Source: Thermomonas sp. (GTDB taxonomy: Bacteria > Pseudomonadota > Gammaproteobacteria > Xanthomonadales > Xanthomonadaceae). From it: a stretch of 64,000 nt of DNA. The stretch lies in contig NZ_JADZDS010000078.1 in the NCBI RefSeq assembly GCF_020850895.1, forward strand, positions 1 through 64,000, read 5' to 3'. Below the pieces are notes generated by a model. It saw nothing but the letters and a program-made list of their open reading frames with translations. It was not told the DNA's origin and searched no databases. Positions 56,974-64,000 of the stretch are shown here, piece by piece. The stretch's first letter is position 1, and every line of letters starts with the position of its first letter. Made by a program: the position numbers and the translations under genes.

Positions 56974-56989
56974 TTGGCACGCTTCCTGC
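56974..56989 (+). promoter_or_regulatory. Sigma-54 (-24/-12) promoter
   Basis: TTGGCACGCTTCCTGC matches the sigma-54 consensus TTGGCAC-N5-TTGC except for one base at the -12 box. The GG pair at 56976-56977 and the GC at 56988-56989 are exactly 12 bases apart, as required. Transcription should begin near 57001 and run into the hairpin-rich segment below. No activator (UAS) site was identified. Confidence 0.65.
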
Positions 56990-57000
56990 GAAATCTCCGA

Positions 57001-57120
57001 TAGCGCTCGACGTGGCACGCCCGTACTCCCCGGGCGATGGTCGGACTGAACAGGGGCCGATCCTGCGCACATCGAGAAAGCCCGAGGGCCGGTTGTCGGG
57101 GGACAGCCGGCCCTCTTTTT
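57001..57120 (+). ncRNA. Candidate sigma-54-dependent small RNA
   Basis: Predicted transcript of about 120 nt from the sigma-54 promoter to an intrinsic terminator. It contains no convincing open reading frame. Hairpins: GCCCG/CGGGC with a UACUCCC loop (57019-57035), GATGGTC with GGCCGATC with one bulge (57036-57062), and the terminator stem. The C-rich loop could pair with Shine-Dalgarno-like GGGAG sequences. It is intergenic between divergent mnmG and the dehydratase gene. It could also be the leader of the dehydratase gene rather than a free sRNA. Confidence 0.5.
57084..57120 (+). terminator. Strong intrinsic terminator of the candidate sRNA
   Basis: A 14-bp stem (57084-57097 against 57102-57115, one T-G wobble) with a GGGG loop is followed directly by five T residues (57116-57120). 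On the + strand it points away from mnmG, and no + strand coding sequence precedes it, which argues for a stand-alone transcript. Confidence 0.85.
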
Positions 57121-57148
57121 CGTCTGCGAATGGTCCGCGACCGAAAGT

Positions 57149-57219
57149 GCCGGTGCCTGCAGGACATGCGGAACAGGGGGGATCCGGGAAGTCCCGCCAG
57201 GCACCGGCGGGTTTAGATT
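57149..57219 (+). promoter_or_regulatory. Mutually exclusive helices ahead of the dehydratase gene
   Basis: GCCGGTGCCTG (57149-57159) pairs perfectly with CAGGCACCGGC (57198-57208). The second arm also overlaps a smaller hairpin, CCCGCC/GGCGGG (57193-57198, 57206-57211) followed by TTTAGATT, which looks like a terminator. Only one of the two can form at a time, the logic of an attenuator or riboswitch. The rest of the gap to 57374 holds an ACGCCGT/ACGGCGT pair (57241-57247, 57284-57290) and no gene. Confidence 0.4.
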
Positions 57220-57373
57220 ACCCCGTTCCGACGCGATGTGACGCCGTTTGTCAGGTTTTCGACAAGCTGCGGTTCAGACTGTGACGGCGTTCCGATTTTA
57301 CCCGGATGCAGCATGGGAGGCCCCCCTCCTCATCCGTGCTGTTGCCGTGCAGACGCCGCGCTAGCATTTGCCG

Positions 57374-58342
57374 ATGACAGACTCCGACCACACGCTCGCC
57401 CCCGAGTCCGTGCTCGACGCCGCGGCACGGATCGCGCCGCATGCAACGGTGACGCCGGTCCTGCAGGCGCGTTCGATCGATGCCGACGCGGGCGCCGCGC
57501 TGCACTTCAAGGCCGAACACCTGCAGCGGGTCGGTGCCTTCAAGTTTCGCGGCGCTTGCAACGCGGTGTTCTCGCTCTCCGACCACGACGCTGCACGCGG
57601 GGTGGTGACACATTCCTCCGGCAACCACGGCGCGGCACTGGCACTGGCGGCGCGGTTGCGCGGAATTCCCTGCCACGTGGTGGCGCCGGATGGCGCGGTG
57701 CCAGCCAAGCTCGCCTCGATCCAGCGCTACGGCGCGACCCTGCATCACTGCGCGGCGACGATTGCCGCCCGCGAAGCCGCCTGCGCCAAGCTGCACGACG
57801 ACACCGGCGGCACGGTCATCCATCCCTACACCCATCCCTGGGTGATCGCAGGACAAGGCACCGCCGCGCTGGAACTCTTGAGCGCCCGGCCCGAACTGGA
57901 TGCCTTGGTGGTGCCGCTGGGCGGAGGTGGTCTGGCTGCGGGTACTGCGCTTGCGATCCAGACGCTGCAGCGCGACTGCGCGCTTTATCTGGCCGAACCC
58001 GTCGGTGCCGCGGATGGCGCACGTTCATTCGCTGGCGGCATGCTCGACCACGATTTCGTGCCCGACACCGTCTGCGATGGCCTGCGCGGCAGCTTGGGCG
58101 CCATCAACTTCGGCCTGCTGCGCACCACCGGTGCGCGGGTGCTGACGGTGGACGATGCCGACACCCTGGCCACGCAGCAGATGATCCTTGCGCGCATGAA
58201 GCAAGTGGTCGAACCCTCCTCCGCGATCGCACTCGCGGCCGTGCTCGGCAACCGCGCCCTGTTCACAGACCGACGCGTCGGCATCGTGCTGACCGGCGGC
58301 AATGTCGACCTGGCCGCATTGGCGGGCCCGCTGCGGGCGTGA
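57374..58342 (+). CDS. Serine/threonine dehydratase family PLP enzyme
   Basis: A 322-residue fold-type II PLP enzyme of the serine/threonine dehydratase-serine racemase group. The PLP lysine is Lys57 in FKFRGACNA; SSGNHGAA is the phosphate or carboxylate-binding loop, and PLGGGGLAAG the glycine loop. Without an ACT regulatory domain it is shorter than biosynthetic IlvA. Whether it acts on threonine, serine or a related hydroxyamino acid cannot be decided. The ATG at 57374 is used; a TTG six bases earlier is less likely. It follows the structured leader region. Confidence 0.85.
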   Translation: MTDSDHTLAPESVLDAAARIAPHATVTPVLQARSIDADAGAALHFKAEHLQRVGAFKFRGACNAVFSLSDHDAARGVVTHSSGNHGAALALAARLRGIPCHVVAPDGAVPAKLASIQRYGATLHHCAATIAAREAACAKLHDDTGGTVIHPYTHPWVIAGQGTAALELLSARPELDALVVPLGGGGLAAGTALAIQTLQRDCALYLAEPVGAADGARSFAGGMLDHDFVPDTVCDGLRGSLGAINFGLLRTTGARVLTVDDADTLATQQMILARMKQVVEPSSAIALAAVLGNRALFTDRRVGIVLTGGNVDLAALAGPLRA

Positions 58343-58370
58343 TGCGCGGCTCGGGCGCGCCGGCGTCGGC

Positions 58371-60731
58371 TCAATGCTTAAGGTTCGCCTCGAACAATGC
58401 ATGGATCCGGCGGTACTCATCAAGCCAACTATCCGGATGCACGAAGCCGTGGCGTTCCATCGGATACGGCGCAATCGACCAATGGTCCTTGTGCAGTTCG
58501 ATCAGGCGCTGGGTGAGCAGGATCGAGTCGCGGAAGAACACGTTGTCGTCGATCATGCCGTGCGCGATCAGCAGGTGGTCCTGCAGGCCGGCGGCGAATT
58601 CGATCGGCGAGGACCGCCGGTAGGCTTCCGGATCGAGCTCGGGGTCGTTGAGGATGTTCGCCGTGTAGCCGTGGTTGTACTGCATCCAGTCGCTGACCGG
58701 GCGCAGCGCGGCACCGGCCTTGAACACACCCGGCGCCTGGAACAGCGCGGTCAGGGTCATGAAGCCGCCGTAGCTGCCACCGTAGATGCCGGCGCGATCA
58801 CGGTCGCCCTGATGGTTCGCCACCAGCCAGTCGAGGCCGTCGCGGTAATCCTCCAGCTCGGGCTTGCCCATCCAGCGGTAGATCGCGGTGCGCCAGTCGC
58901 GGCCGTAGCCTTGGCTGGCGCGGTAGTCGAGGTCGAGGACGATGTAGCCCTCATCGACCAGCAGGTTGTGGAACATCTGTTCGCGGAAATAATCGGGCCA
59001 GTGCATGTCGGCGTTCTGCAGGTAGCCGGCACCGTGCACGAACATCACGATCGGATACTTGCGGCCAGGTTCGGGATTTGCCGGCCCGTAGTACTTGCCC
59101 CAGATCACGCCGGCGCCGTGCCTGCTCGGCACCTGCACGTACTGCGGCTGGATCCAGCGATGCGCCTTGAACTCGGCACTGCGCGTATCGGTGAGTTGGC
59201 GCGACGGCCCGCCCTGCGCCGACACCACTGACAGCTGCGGCGGCAGGTAGGCCGCCGAATGCCGCACCAGCAAGGCATCACCCTTGGGTGACAACGAAAA
59301 GTCCTCGACCCCATCCAGTGCGGTCAGCTCGCGGACGGTACCGCCCGTGGCCGGCGCATCGCAGACCTCATAGTCGATCGGCGCAGCGCGATTGCACAGG
59401 AAATAGAACCGCGTGCCATCGCGCGACACCGTCACCTGCGAGGTCTCCCAACGGCCATCGGTGATCTGGCTGCGCTGGTTGCCGCGCAGCGTGTACAGGT
59501 GCGAGAACCCGCTTTCCTCGCTCAGGTACCACAGTGTCGCGTTGTCCGGCAGCCAGCCGAAATCATTGAAGCTCCAGTTGATCCACGCGGCGTCGTGCAG
59601 GCGATGCCGTGGCTGCAGGCTTGCATTGGCCAGATCCACCGTGGCCAGCCAACGGTCCTTGTTGTCGACCGCGCGCAGCATCACCGCCACGCTGCGGCCA
59701 TCTTCGCTCCATTGCGGCGCAGAGACGTCATCACCACCGACCCGCAATGGTCGATTGCCCTTCAGTGGGTCCTTGCCGGCGGCCTTGCGCAATGCCGCCA
59801 GTGGGTCGTCCTTGATGCCGGGCAAGCCGTCGAAGGTCAGCTCGCGCACCGTGCCGGTGGCCACCTCGGCCAGCCACAACCGCTGCGGCGAGGGATCGTT
59901 GCGGCCAACCAGGCTGCGTGCGTCCTCGAATTCACCGTAACCGGATTCGGTGACGGGCACCGGCATCTTCTCCGTGCGCCCGTCATCGGCGCCCTTGGCG
60001 GTGGTCACCACCAGCAGCCAGCGCGCATCGGGGGACAGCGCCGAATCGACGATCACCACATCCTTGCCGAGATGGATCGGCGCCGGCGGGCGGGTGGGAT
60101 CGGCGCGGCGCCAAGCGTCGGTCTGATCGCGCATGGCCTCGCGCCTAGCCTTGTCATCGGCCAGGGTCGACAGCAGTCGAAGTTGGTGGTCACGCAAGTG
60201 ATCGGTCGGCGGTTTGGCACCCGGCGCCTCGTCGGCACGCGGCTGTGCGGCGGTCGCAACCACGCCGCCATCCCAGCGGTACCAATCCGCACCGACCCGC
60301 CAGATCAGCCCGCCCTGGCGGTTCCATTGCAGGCGTTCGGCGGCCTGGTTGTCGCGGGTGAGCTGGCGCAACGCGCCGCTGTGCAGGTCGCGCACGAACA
60401 CATTGCCGTTGCGGATGAAGGCGCCGCGCGCGCCATCCGCCTCGATCACCATGGCGGTATCCATGTCCACGCGGCCGGAATCGTCCACCAGCGCTGGTGC
60501 GCCACCTGCGGCGCCGACCTGCCAGATGTCACGGATGTTCGCGCCCTTGCGCTTGAGCATGTAATAGGCCGATGTGCCATCCCAGCGCCACCATGCGGCG
60601 TCGACCGACGGGCCGATCCAGTCGGGATCGGCCATCGCCTGTTCGAGCGTCACCCTCGGCGTCGCCGGATCGGCGGCATGCGCGACGGGCAGGGTGGCGA
60701 TCAGGGCAAGGGCAAACGCGGCAAATCGCAT
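58371..60731 (-). CDS. Prolyl oligopeptidase-type S9 peptidase (DPP IV-like)
   Basis: The 786-residue protein has a Sec signal peptide (cleavage after AHA), an N-terminal beta-propeller domain and a C-terminal alpha/beta hydrolase domain. The catalytic serine is in GIYGGSYGGFMTL, the Asp in HGMIDDNVFF and the His in MERHGFVHP, in the order found in S9B dipeptidyl peptidases. Likely a periplasmic or cell-surface dipeptidyl peptidase. The ATG at 60731 begins the signal peptide; a longer frame back to 60833 is not credible. Confidence 0.9.
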   Translation of the reverse strand: MRFAAFALALIATLPVAHAADPATPRVTLEQAMADPDWIGPSVDAAWWRWDGTSAYYMLKRKGANIRDIWQVGAAGGAPALVDDSGRVDMDTAMVIEADGARGAFIRNGNVFVRDLHSGALRQLTRDNQAAERLQWNRQGGLIWRVGADWYRWDGGVVATAAQPRADEAPGAKPPTDHLRDHQLRLLSTLADDKARREAMRDQTDAWRRADPTRPPAPIHLGKDVVIVDSALSPDARWLLVVTTAKGADDGRTEKMPVPVTESGYGEFEDARSLVGRNDPSPQRLWLAEVATGTVRELTFDGLPGIKDDPLAALRKAAGKDPLKGNRPLRVGGDDVSAPQWSEDGRSVAVMLRAVDNKDRWLATVDLANASLQPRHRLHDAAWINWSFNDFGWLPDNATLWYLSEESGFSHLYTLRGNQRSQITDGRWETSQVTVSRDGTRFYFLCNRAAPIDYEVCDAPATGGTVRELTALDGVEDFSLSPKGDALLVRHSAAYLPPQLSVVSAQGGPSRQLTDTRSAEFKAHRWIQPQYVQVPSRHGAGVIWGKYYGPANPEPGRKYPIVMFVHGAGYLQNADMHWPDYFREQMFHNLLVDEGYIVLDLDYRASQGYGRDWRTAIYRWMGKPELEDYRDGLDWLVANHQGDRDRAGIYGGSYGGFMTLTALFQAPGVFKAGAALRPVSDWMQYNHGYTANILNDPELDPEAYRRSSPIEFAAGLQDHLLIAHGMIDDNVFFRDSILLTQRLIELHKDHWSIAPYPMERHGFVHPDSWLDEYRRIHALFEANLKH

Positions 60732-60937
60732 CGGTCGCTCCGGTACATCGGGAATCGAGCAGGTTAGCAGCCGGCCACCGCGCCGCCCGTGCCGTTGGTC
60801 CCGGCTGCCATGCCTCGTCCGACCGTCGAACATTCCGCCTCCGCCGCGCCGTGTTCAGCGCCGGCAATACCCATGGCGCGCGCTTTCCCGCACAATTCCG
60901 CATTGCGGCTGCACCGACAGCCCTCCACCGGATCGCG

Positions 60938-61207
60938 ATGCTGGCCCACGTCTACAAGAGTCTGCGCAAACCCGATACCTATGTGTATCTGGCCGACCGC
61001 GATGATTTCGCACGGCTTCCCGAACCTGTGCGTACCCAGATGGGCACGCTGCAGTTCGTGCTGGAAGTGGAACTGACGCCGGAGCGCACGCTGGCGAGCG
61101 CCAACCCCGAGGTGGTGCGCAGCAACCTGGCCGGGCGCGGCTTCCATATCCAGTTCCCGCCCACCGTGGCCGATCCGATGAGCGACGACTGGGGCACCGA
61201 TGCCTGA
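60938..61207 (+). CDS. YcgL domain-containing protein
   Basis: An 89-residue protein starting with HVYKSLRKPDTYVYLADRDDF, the hallmark of the YcgL family, and containing the Pro/Phe pattern of the fold (FHIQFPPTVADPM). In Pseudomonas YcgL acts as an endoribonuclease-like or toxin-antitoxin-independent growth factor only in isolated reports, so the role here is open. The ATG of the ankyrin gene lies inside its last codons, so the two are coupled. Confidence 0.85.
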   Translation: MLAHVYKSLRKPDTYVYLADRDDFARLPEPVRTQMGTLQFVLEVELTPERTLASANPEVVRSNLAGRGFHIQFPPTVADPMSDDWGTDA

Positions 61208-64000
61208 GCGTTCGACCGCCATCGGCAGCGCACTGCTGGTGCTGGCTCTGGCCTTGGTCGGCGCCGGCTGGTTCGATCCGCGCGCAGCGGCAGGCGTGGC
61301 CTGGCTGGCCCAGATCCCGGCCGGGCTGGGCGTGGCCCTGCTGCGGCGAACCCGTGGCCGTGATGCGCTAGGCGCAGATGCGGGCCGACTCGCCCTGCTC
61401 TGGGGTGGTGGCTTCCTGCTCACCGGCGTGTTGTTGGCGTGGCCGCTGTGGCAATTGACGTCCACGCCGTCCTTGCCCGCCACGCTCGCGTTGAGCGGAT
61501 TGGCGGGCGCGGTGCTGGTGCTGCTGTGGGTCAGCTGGCCGCAATGGCTGCTGCTGGAGCGCCGCGGCGGCAGCGCCGCCAGCCGTCACCGCGAGCAGCG
61601 GTTGCAGGAACGCGCCGCCTGGAGCGGCCTGCTGCACGTGGCATTGCCGGCGTTCCTGCTGCTGGCAGGCGGACTGCTGCTGGCCTGGCCCGGCCTGCTC
61701 GAGGGTCCGGCCCGTGCGGGCGGAAGCGCGTTCTACGCGGTGCTGGTTCCGCTGCTGCATTTTGCCCTTCAATCGGCGCCCAAGGCTGCCTTGCCGGTGG
61801 AACCGGCACTGTCCGGGCTGCCGATCGTGGACCTGCCCCCGCCACCGGCGAAGGTTGCCACGACCCGCGCACCCACAGCGTCGCCAGAACCGGAGCCCGT
61901 GCCTGTCGGAGGCGTATCGAGCCCGGGTCCAGAAACGGTCCCGGAACCGGAACCTGTACCCGCGCCGACGGCAGACGCAGCGCCCGCGGTCGATGGAACA
62001 GCCTTGACCCGGGAGTTGTATGCCGCCGCCCAACAGGGACGGGTCGAGCGCGCTCTGGCGTTGCTGGAAGCCGGTGCCGATCCACTGGGATTGCCGGATC
62101 CTGACGCCCGCGACCGCCGCAGCCTGGCGGTGCTGGCCGCCGTCCTGCCCGACCTGCGCCTGCTGCGTGCCCTGATCGCCTGCGGTGTGGACGTAAACGC
62201 CATGCAGAGCGGCCTCAACCCGTTGCTCGCCGCCACCCGCGACAGTTGGCATGGCCGTCCGGAAGCGGTGATGACCCTGCTGACCAATGGCGCCGACGTG
62301 CACCTGGCCGACACCGACGGCAATACCCCCCTGCACCACGCCGTGCGCAGTTCCGATCCAGGGGTTGCCGCCCTGCTGCGCGACGCCGGCGCCGACATCA
62401 ATGCACTGAACGGCGACGGGATCTCGCCGTTGGGCAGCGCCTGCGCCAGCGGCAATTGGCGGTTGGCCAAGTTCCTGTTGGAACGCGGCGCCAAGCCTGA
62501 ACCACAGGATGGTCAACCCGCCCTGCTGTCGGCCGCCGGCTGTGAAGACGACGACCCAATCGGCGTGCAACTCCTGCTGCGCAGCAGGGCACGCGTCAAT
62601 GCGACCGACGGCAACGCCCGGACCGCACTCCATGAAGCCGCCACTGCCGGCCACCTGGCCATCTGCCGGGCGCTGCTGGACGCCGGCGCCGATCCCCATG
62701 CCCAGGATGCGGCTGGCCGCACGCCGCTGCTCGAAGCCGCACGCGCCGGTGCCACCGGGGTGCTGGACATGCTGCTTGCGGCAGGTGCCGAAGCGGCCGT
62801 GGTGGATGCCTCCGGCGCAGGCGCACTGCACCACGCCTGCCACGCGGAAGTGGCCTCGTCCGACCTTGTGCAGCGCCTGCTAGCACTCGGCCTGGACCCA
62901 CGCCAACCCGATGCCGACGGCCGCAGCGCCCTGGACATCGCCCAAGGCGCAGGTCGCTGGCGCCTTGCGTCCATCCTCGAGCCCCAGCCCGCCCTGCCTG
63001 CGGCGCCGCAGACAGCTCCCACGGCCAGGCCAGAGCCCGAACTGCCGCCGCTGGAACTGCTGCGCGATGCCTTGTTGGAGGACGCGCCAGTTTCGACCCT
63101 GGAGCCACTTGCCGCGCGGCTGGCACCGGGCGACACCACCTTGTTGTTGGCAGAACCCGAGCTCACGCTGCGGCCGCGCATCCTCGGCTGGCTGCTGCGC
63201 CACGGAGCACGCCTGAACACCCAGGAAACGCTGGTCCCTTCGGCGCTGGCCCGGGGCGAGGCCGGGATCGAAACCCTGGGGCTGCTGTTCGCTCACGGCG
63301 GATCACCGGCCGGTGCCGGCGGGTTGGCCCATTTCCTGTCGGCCTGCCGCGCCCCGAGTCCCAGCGAGCGCGGCGAACGTTTCGCCATCGAACTCCTGGA
63401 GCGCGGCGCGGATCCGTTCGGGGTCAGTGCCAACGGCAGTGCCCCTCTGCTGCTGTCGATCCAGTTGGGTTGGCTGCAGCTGGCGCGACGGCTGCTCGCG
63501 CTGGGCGTCAACCCTGACCGCAGCGACGCCCGTGGCCACGGCCCATTGCACGCAGCTGCCACCCGCGGCGACCTGGCGGCAGCCAAACTGCTGATCGCCA
63601 CCGGCGCCTCCCCGGACCGCCGCGCCGGCGACGGACAAACACCCCTCGGGATTGCCCTCGCCAGCGGTCGCAGCGACCTTGCTTCCTGGCTGGATTGGCA
63701 CGGCTGGCGCTTGCCACGCCGCGCCTTGGCCGCCACTGACCTGCCAGCCGCCGCCATCGCCGGCGATCAGGACGCAGTCGAGCGCCTCCTGGATTTGGGC
63801 TTCCCGATCGACGCTACCGATGCGCAAGGCTGCACCGCCCTTTTGCGCGCAGCAGGTGACGGCCACGCGCCGCTGGTCGAATTCCTGCTCGACCGCGGCG
63901 CCAATCCGCGCATCGCCGCACGCACCGGGGCCACCCCGTTGTCCGCGGCGGTCAGTCGCCGCCACCTCGCCATCGTCGAACGCCTGTTGCGCGCCGACTG
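61200..64000 (+). CDS. Ankyrin-repeat protein with N-terminal membrane region (partial)
   Basis: Reads without a stop from 61200 to the window end (933 codons), so the 3' end is missing. The first 200 residues contain four or five hydrophobic helices (ALLVLALALVGAGWF first), then a Pro/Val-rich linker (residues about 215-260), then many ankyrin repeats with the TPLHHA, ALLDAGADPHAQDAAGRTPL and LLxxGAxxxxxD pattern to the end. The start overlaps ycgL by eight bases. Probably a membrane-tethered protein-binding scaffold. Repeats are of uneven quality and two stretches (about 590-660 and 770-830) are degenerate. Confidence 0.85.
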   Translation, partial: MPERSTAIGSALLVLALALVGAGWFDPRAAAGVAWLAQIPAGLGVALLRRTRGRDALGADAGRLALLWGGGFLLTGVLLAWPLWQLTSTPSLPATLALSGLAGAVLVLLWVSWPQWLLLERRGGSAASRHREQRLQERAAWSGLLHVALPAFLLLAGGLLLAWPGLLEGPARAGGSAFYAVLVPLLHFALQSAPKAALPVEPALSGLPIVDLPPPPAKVATTRAPTASPEPEPVPVGGVSSPGPETVPEPEPVPAPTADAAPAVDGTALTRELYAAAQQGRVERALALLEAGADPLGLPDPDARDRRSLAVLAAVLPDLRLLRALIACGVDVNAMQSGLNPLLAATRDSWHGRPEAVMTLLTNGADVHLADTDGNTPLHHAVRSSDPGVAALLRDAGADINALNGDGISPLGSACASGNWRLAKFLLERGAKPEPQDGQPALLSAAGCEDDDPIGVQLLLRSRARVNATDGNARTALHEAATAGHLAICRALLDAGADPHAQDAAGRTPLLEAARAGATGVLDMLLAAGAEAAVVDASGAGALHHACHAEVASSDLVQRLLALGLDPRQPDADGRSALDIAQGAGRWRLASILEPQPALPAAPQTAPTARPEPELPPLELLRDALLEDAPVSTLEPLAARLAPGDTTLLLAEPELTLRPRILGWLLRHGARLNTQETLVPSALARGEAGIETLGLLFAHGGSPAGAGGLAHFLSACRAPSPSERGERFAIELLERGADPFGVSANGSAPLLLSIQLGWLQLARRLLALGVNPDRSDARGHGPLHAAATRGDLAAAKLLIATGASPDRRAGDGQTPLGIALASGRSDLASWLDWHGWRLPRRALAATDLPAAAIAGDQDAVERLLDLGFPIDATDAQGCTALLRAAGDGHAPLVEFLLDRGANPRIAARTGATPLSAAVSRRHLAIVERLLRAD

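Noticed and set aside
57001..57120. 4.5S/SRP RNA, 6S RNA, tmRNA or CrcZ-type sRNA
   Set aside because: The signature sequences of these RNAs are absent, and no repeated CA-rich Hfq-binding motifs as in CrcZ are visible.
61368..62843. 491-codon Gln/Arg/Gly-rich minus-strand frame
   Set aside because: Antisense to the ankyrin gene, whose + strand reading is continuous and has clear repeats.

Overview
The window is a high-GC chromosomal segment of a gammaproteobacterium, most likely of the Xanthomonadaceae/Lysobacteraceae (Lysobacter, Luteimonas, Thermomonas or Pseudoxanthomonas-like). Supporting marks are tatABC followed by an RDD protein, glyQ-glyS followed by tamA-tamB, a TIGR02999-type ECF sigma gene next to a TPR serine/threonine kinase, a YcgL gene followed by a long ankyrin gene, many secreted M13/S9 peptidases and lipoproteins, and tight gene packing with TAAAAT-like -10 boxes. 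Species cannot be fixed from the sequence alone. No rRNA, tRNA, CRISPR array or complete insertion sequence was seen.

Layout. 1-2.6 kb is accessory and AT-richer: a small membrane protein, a 61-bp perfect palindrome of the GGGGTCAGAGTC family, a candidate immunity lipoprotein and a broken Rhs gene whose tip carries a HExxH zincin-like motif, followed by an intergenic region with two opposed perfect DnaA boxes. 2.6-10 kb holds a sigma-region-4-like/DUF3106 membrane protein, DUF4286 and DUF3667 proteins, a MATE pump, SppA, a lipoprotein and an SDR. 10-12.3 kb is a secreted two-gene cassette whose large protein ends in a domain resembling polymorphic toxin type 44. 12.5-24.6 kb has an HD-GYP phosphodiesterase, Acs, an M13 peptidase, FkbM methyltransferase, EF-hand protein, MutM, the ECF sigma/kinase pair and thymidine kinase. 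24.6-36 kb has Rep helicase, a DUF2608 phosphatase, PlsB, a 14-repeat RCC1-like exoprotein, DUF465, TtcA and RdgC, with three clusters of structured intergenic repeats. 36-44 kb has a YgjP-like metalloprotease, HemH, a SYLF protein, TatABC-RDD and a class I amidotransferase. 44.6-53.5 kb is glyQS-tamAB, and 53.5-64 kb a BNR lipoprotein, MnmG, a structured intergenic region, a serine/threonine dehydratase homologue, an S9 peptidase, YcgL and a truncated ankyrin protein.

How the genes relate. Several co-directional overlaps suggest translational coupling: DUF3667-DUF4286, hemH-hydrolase, tatB-tatC-RDD, glyQ-glyS, tamA-tamB and ycgL-ankyrin. Envelope biogenesis and export are well represented (Tat, TamAB, SppA, PlsB, many Sec-signal proteins).

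The most interesting non-coding stretch is 56.86-57.37 kb between divergent mnmG and the dehydratase gene. It holds a near-consensus sigma-54 -24/-12 promoter, about 120 nt of hairpin-rich sequence ending in a strong intrinsic terminator, and a second set of mutually exclusive helices. This predicts a previously unannotated sigma-54-dependent small RNA and/or an attenuated leader. The accessory toxin loci at 0.6-2.2 kb and 10.2-12.3 kb are the other places with possibly undescribed biology.
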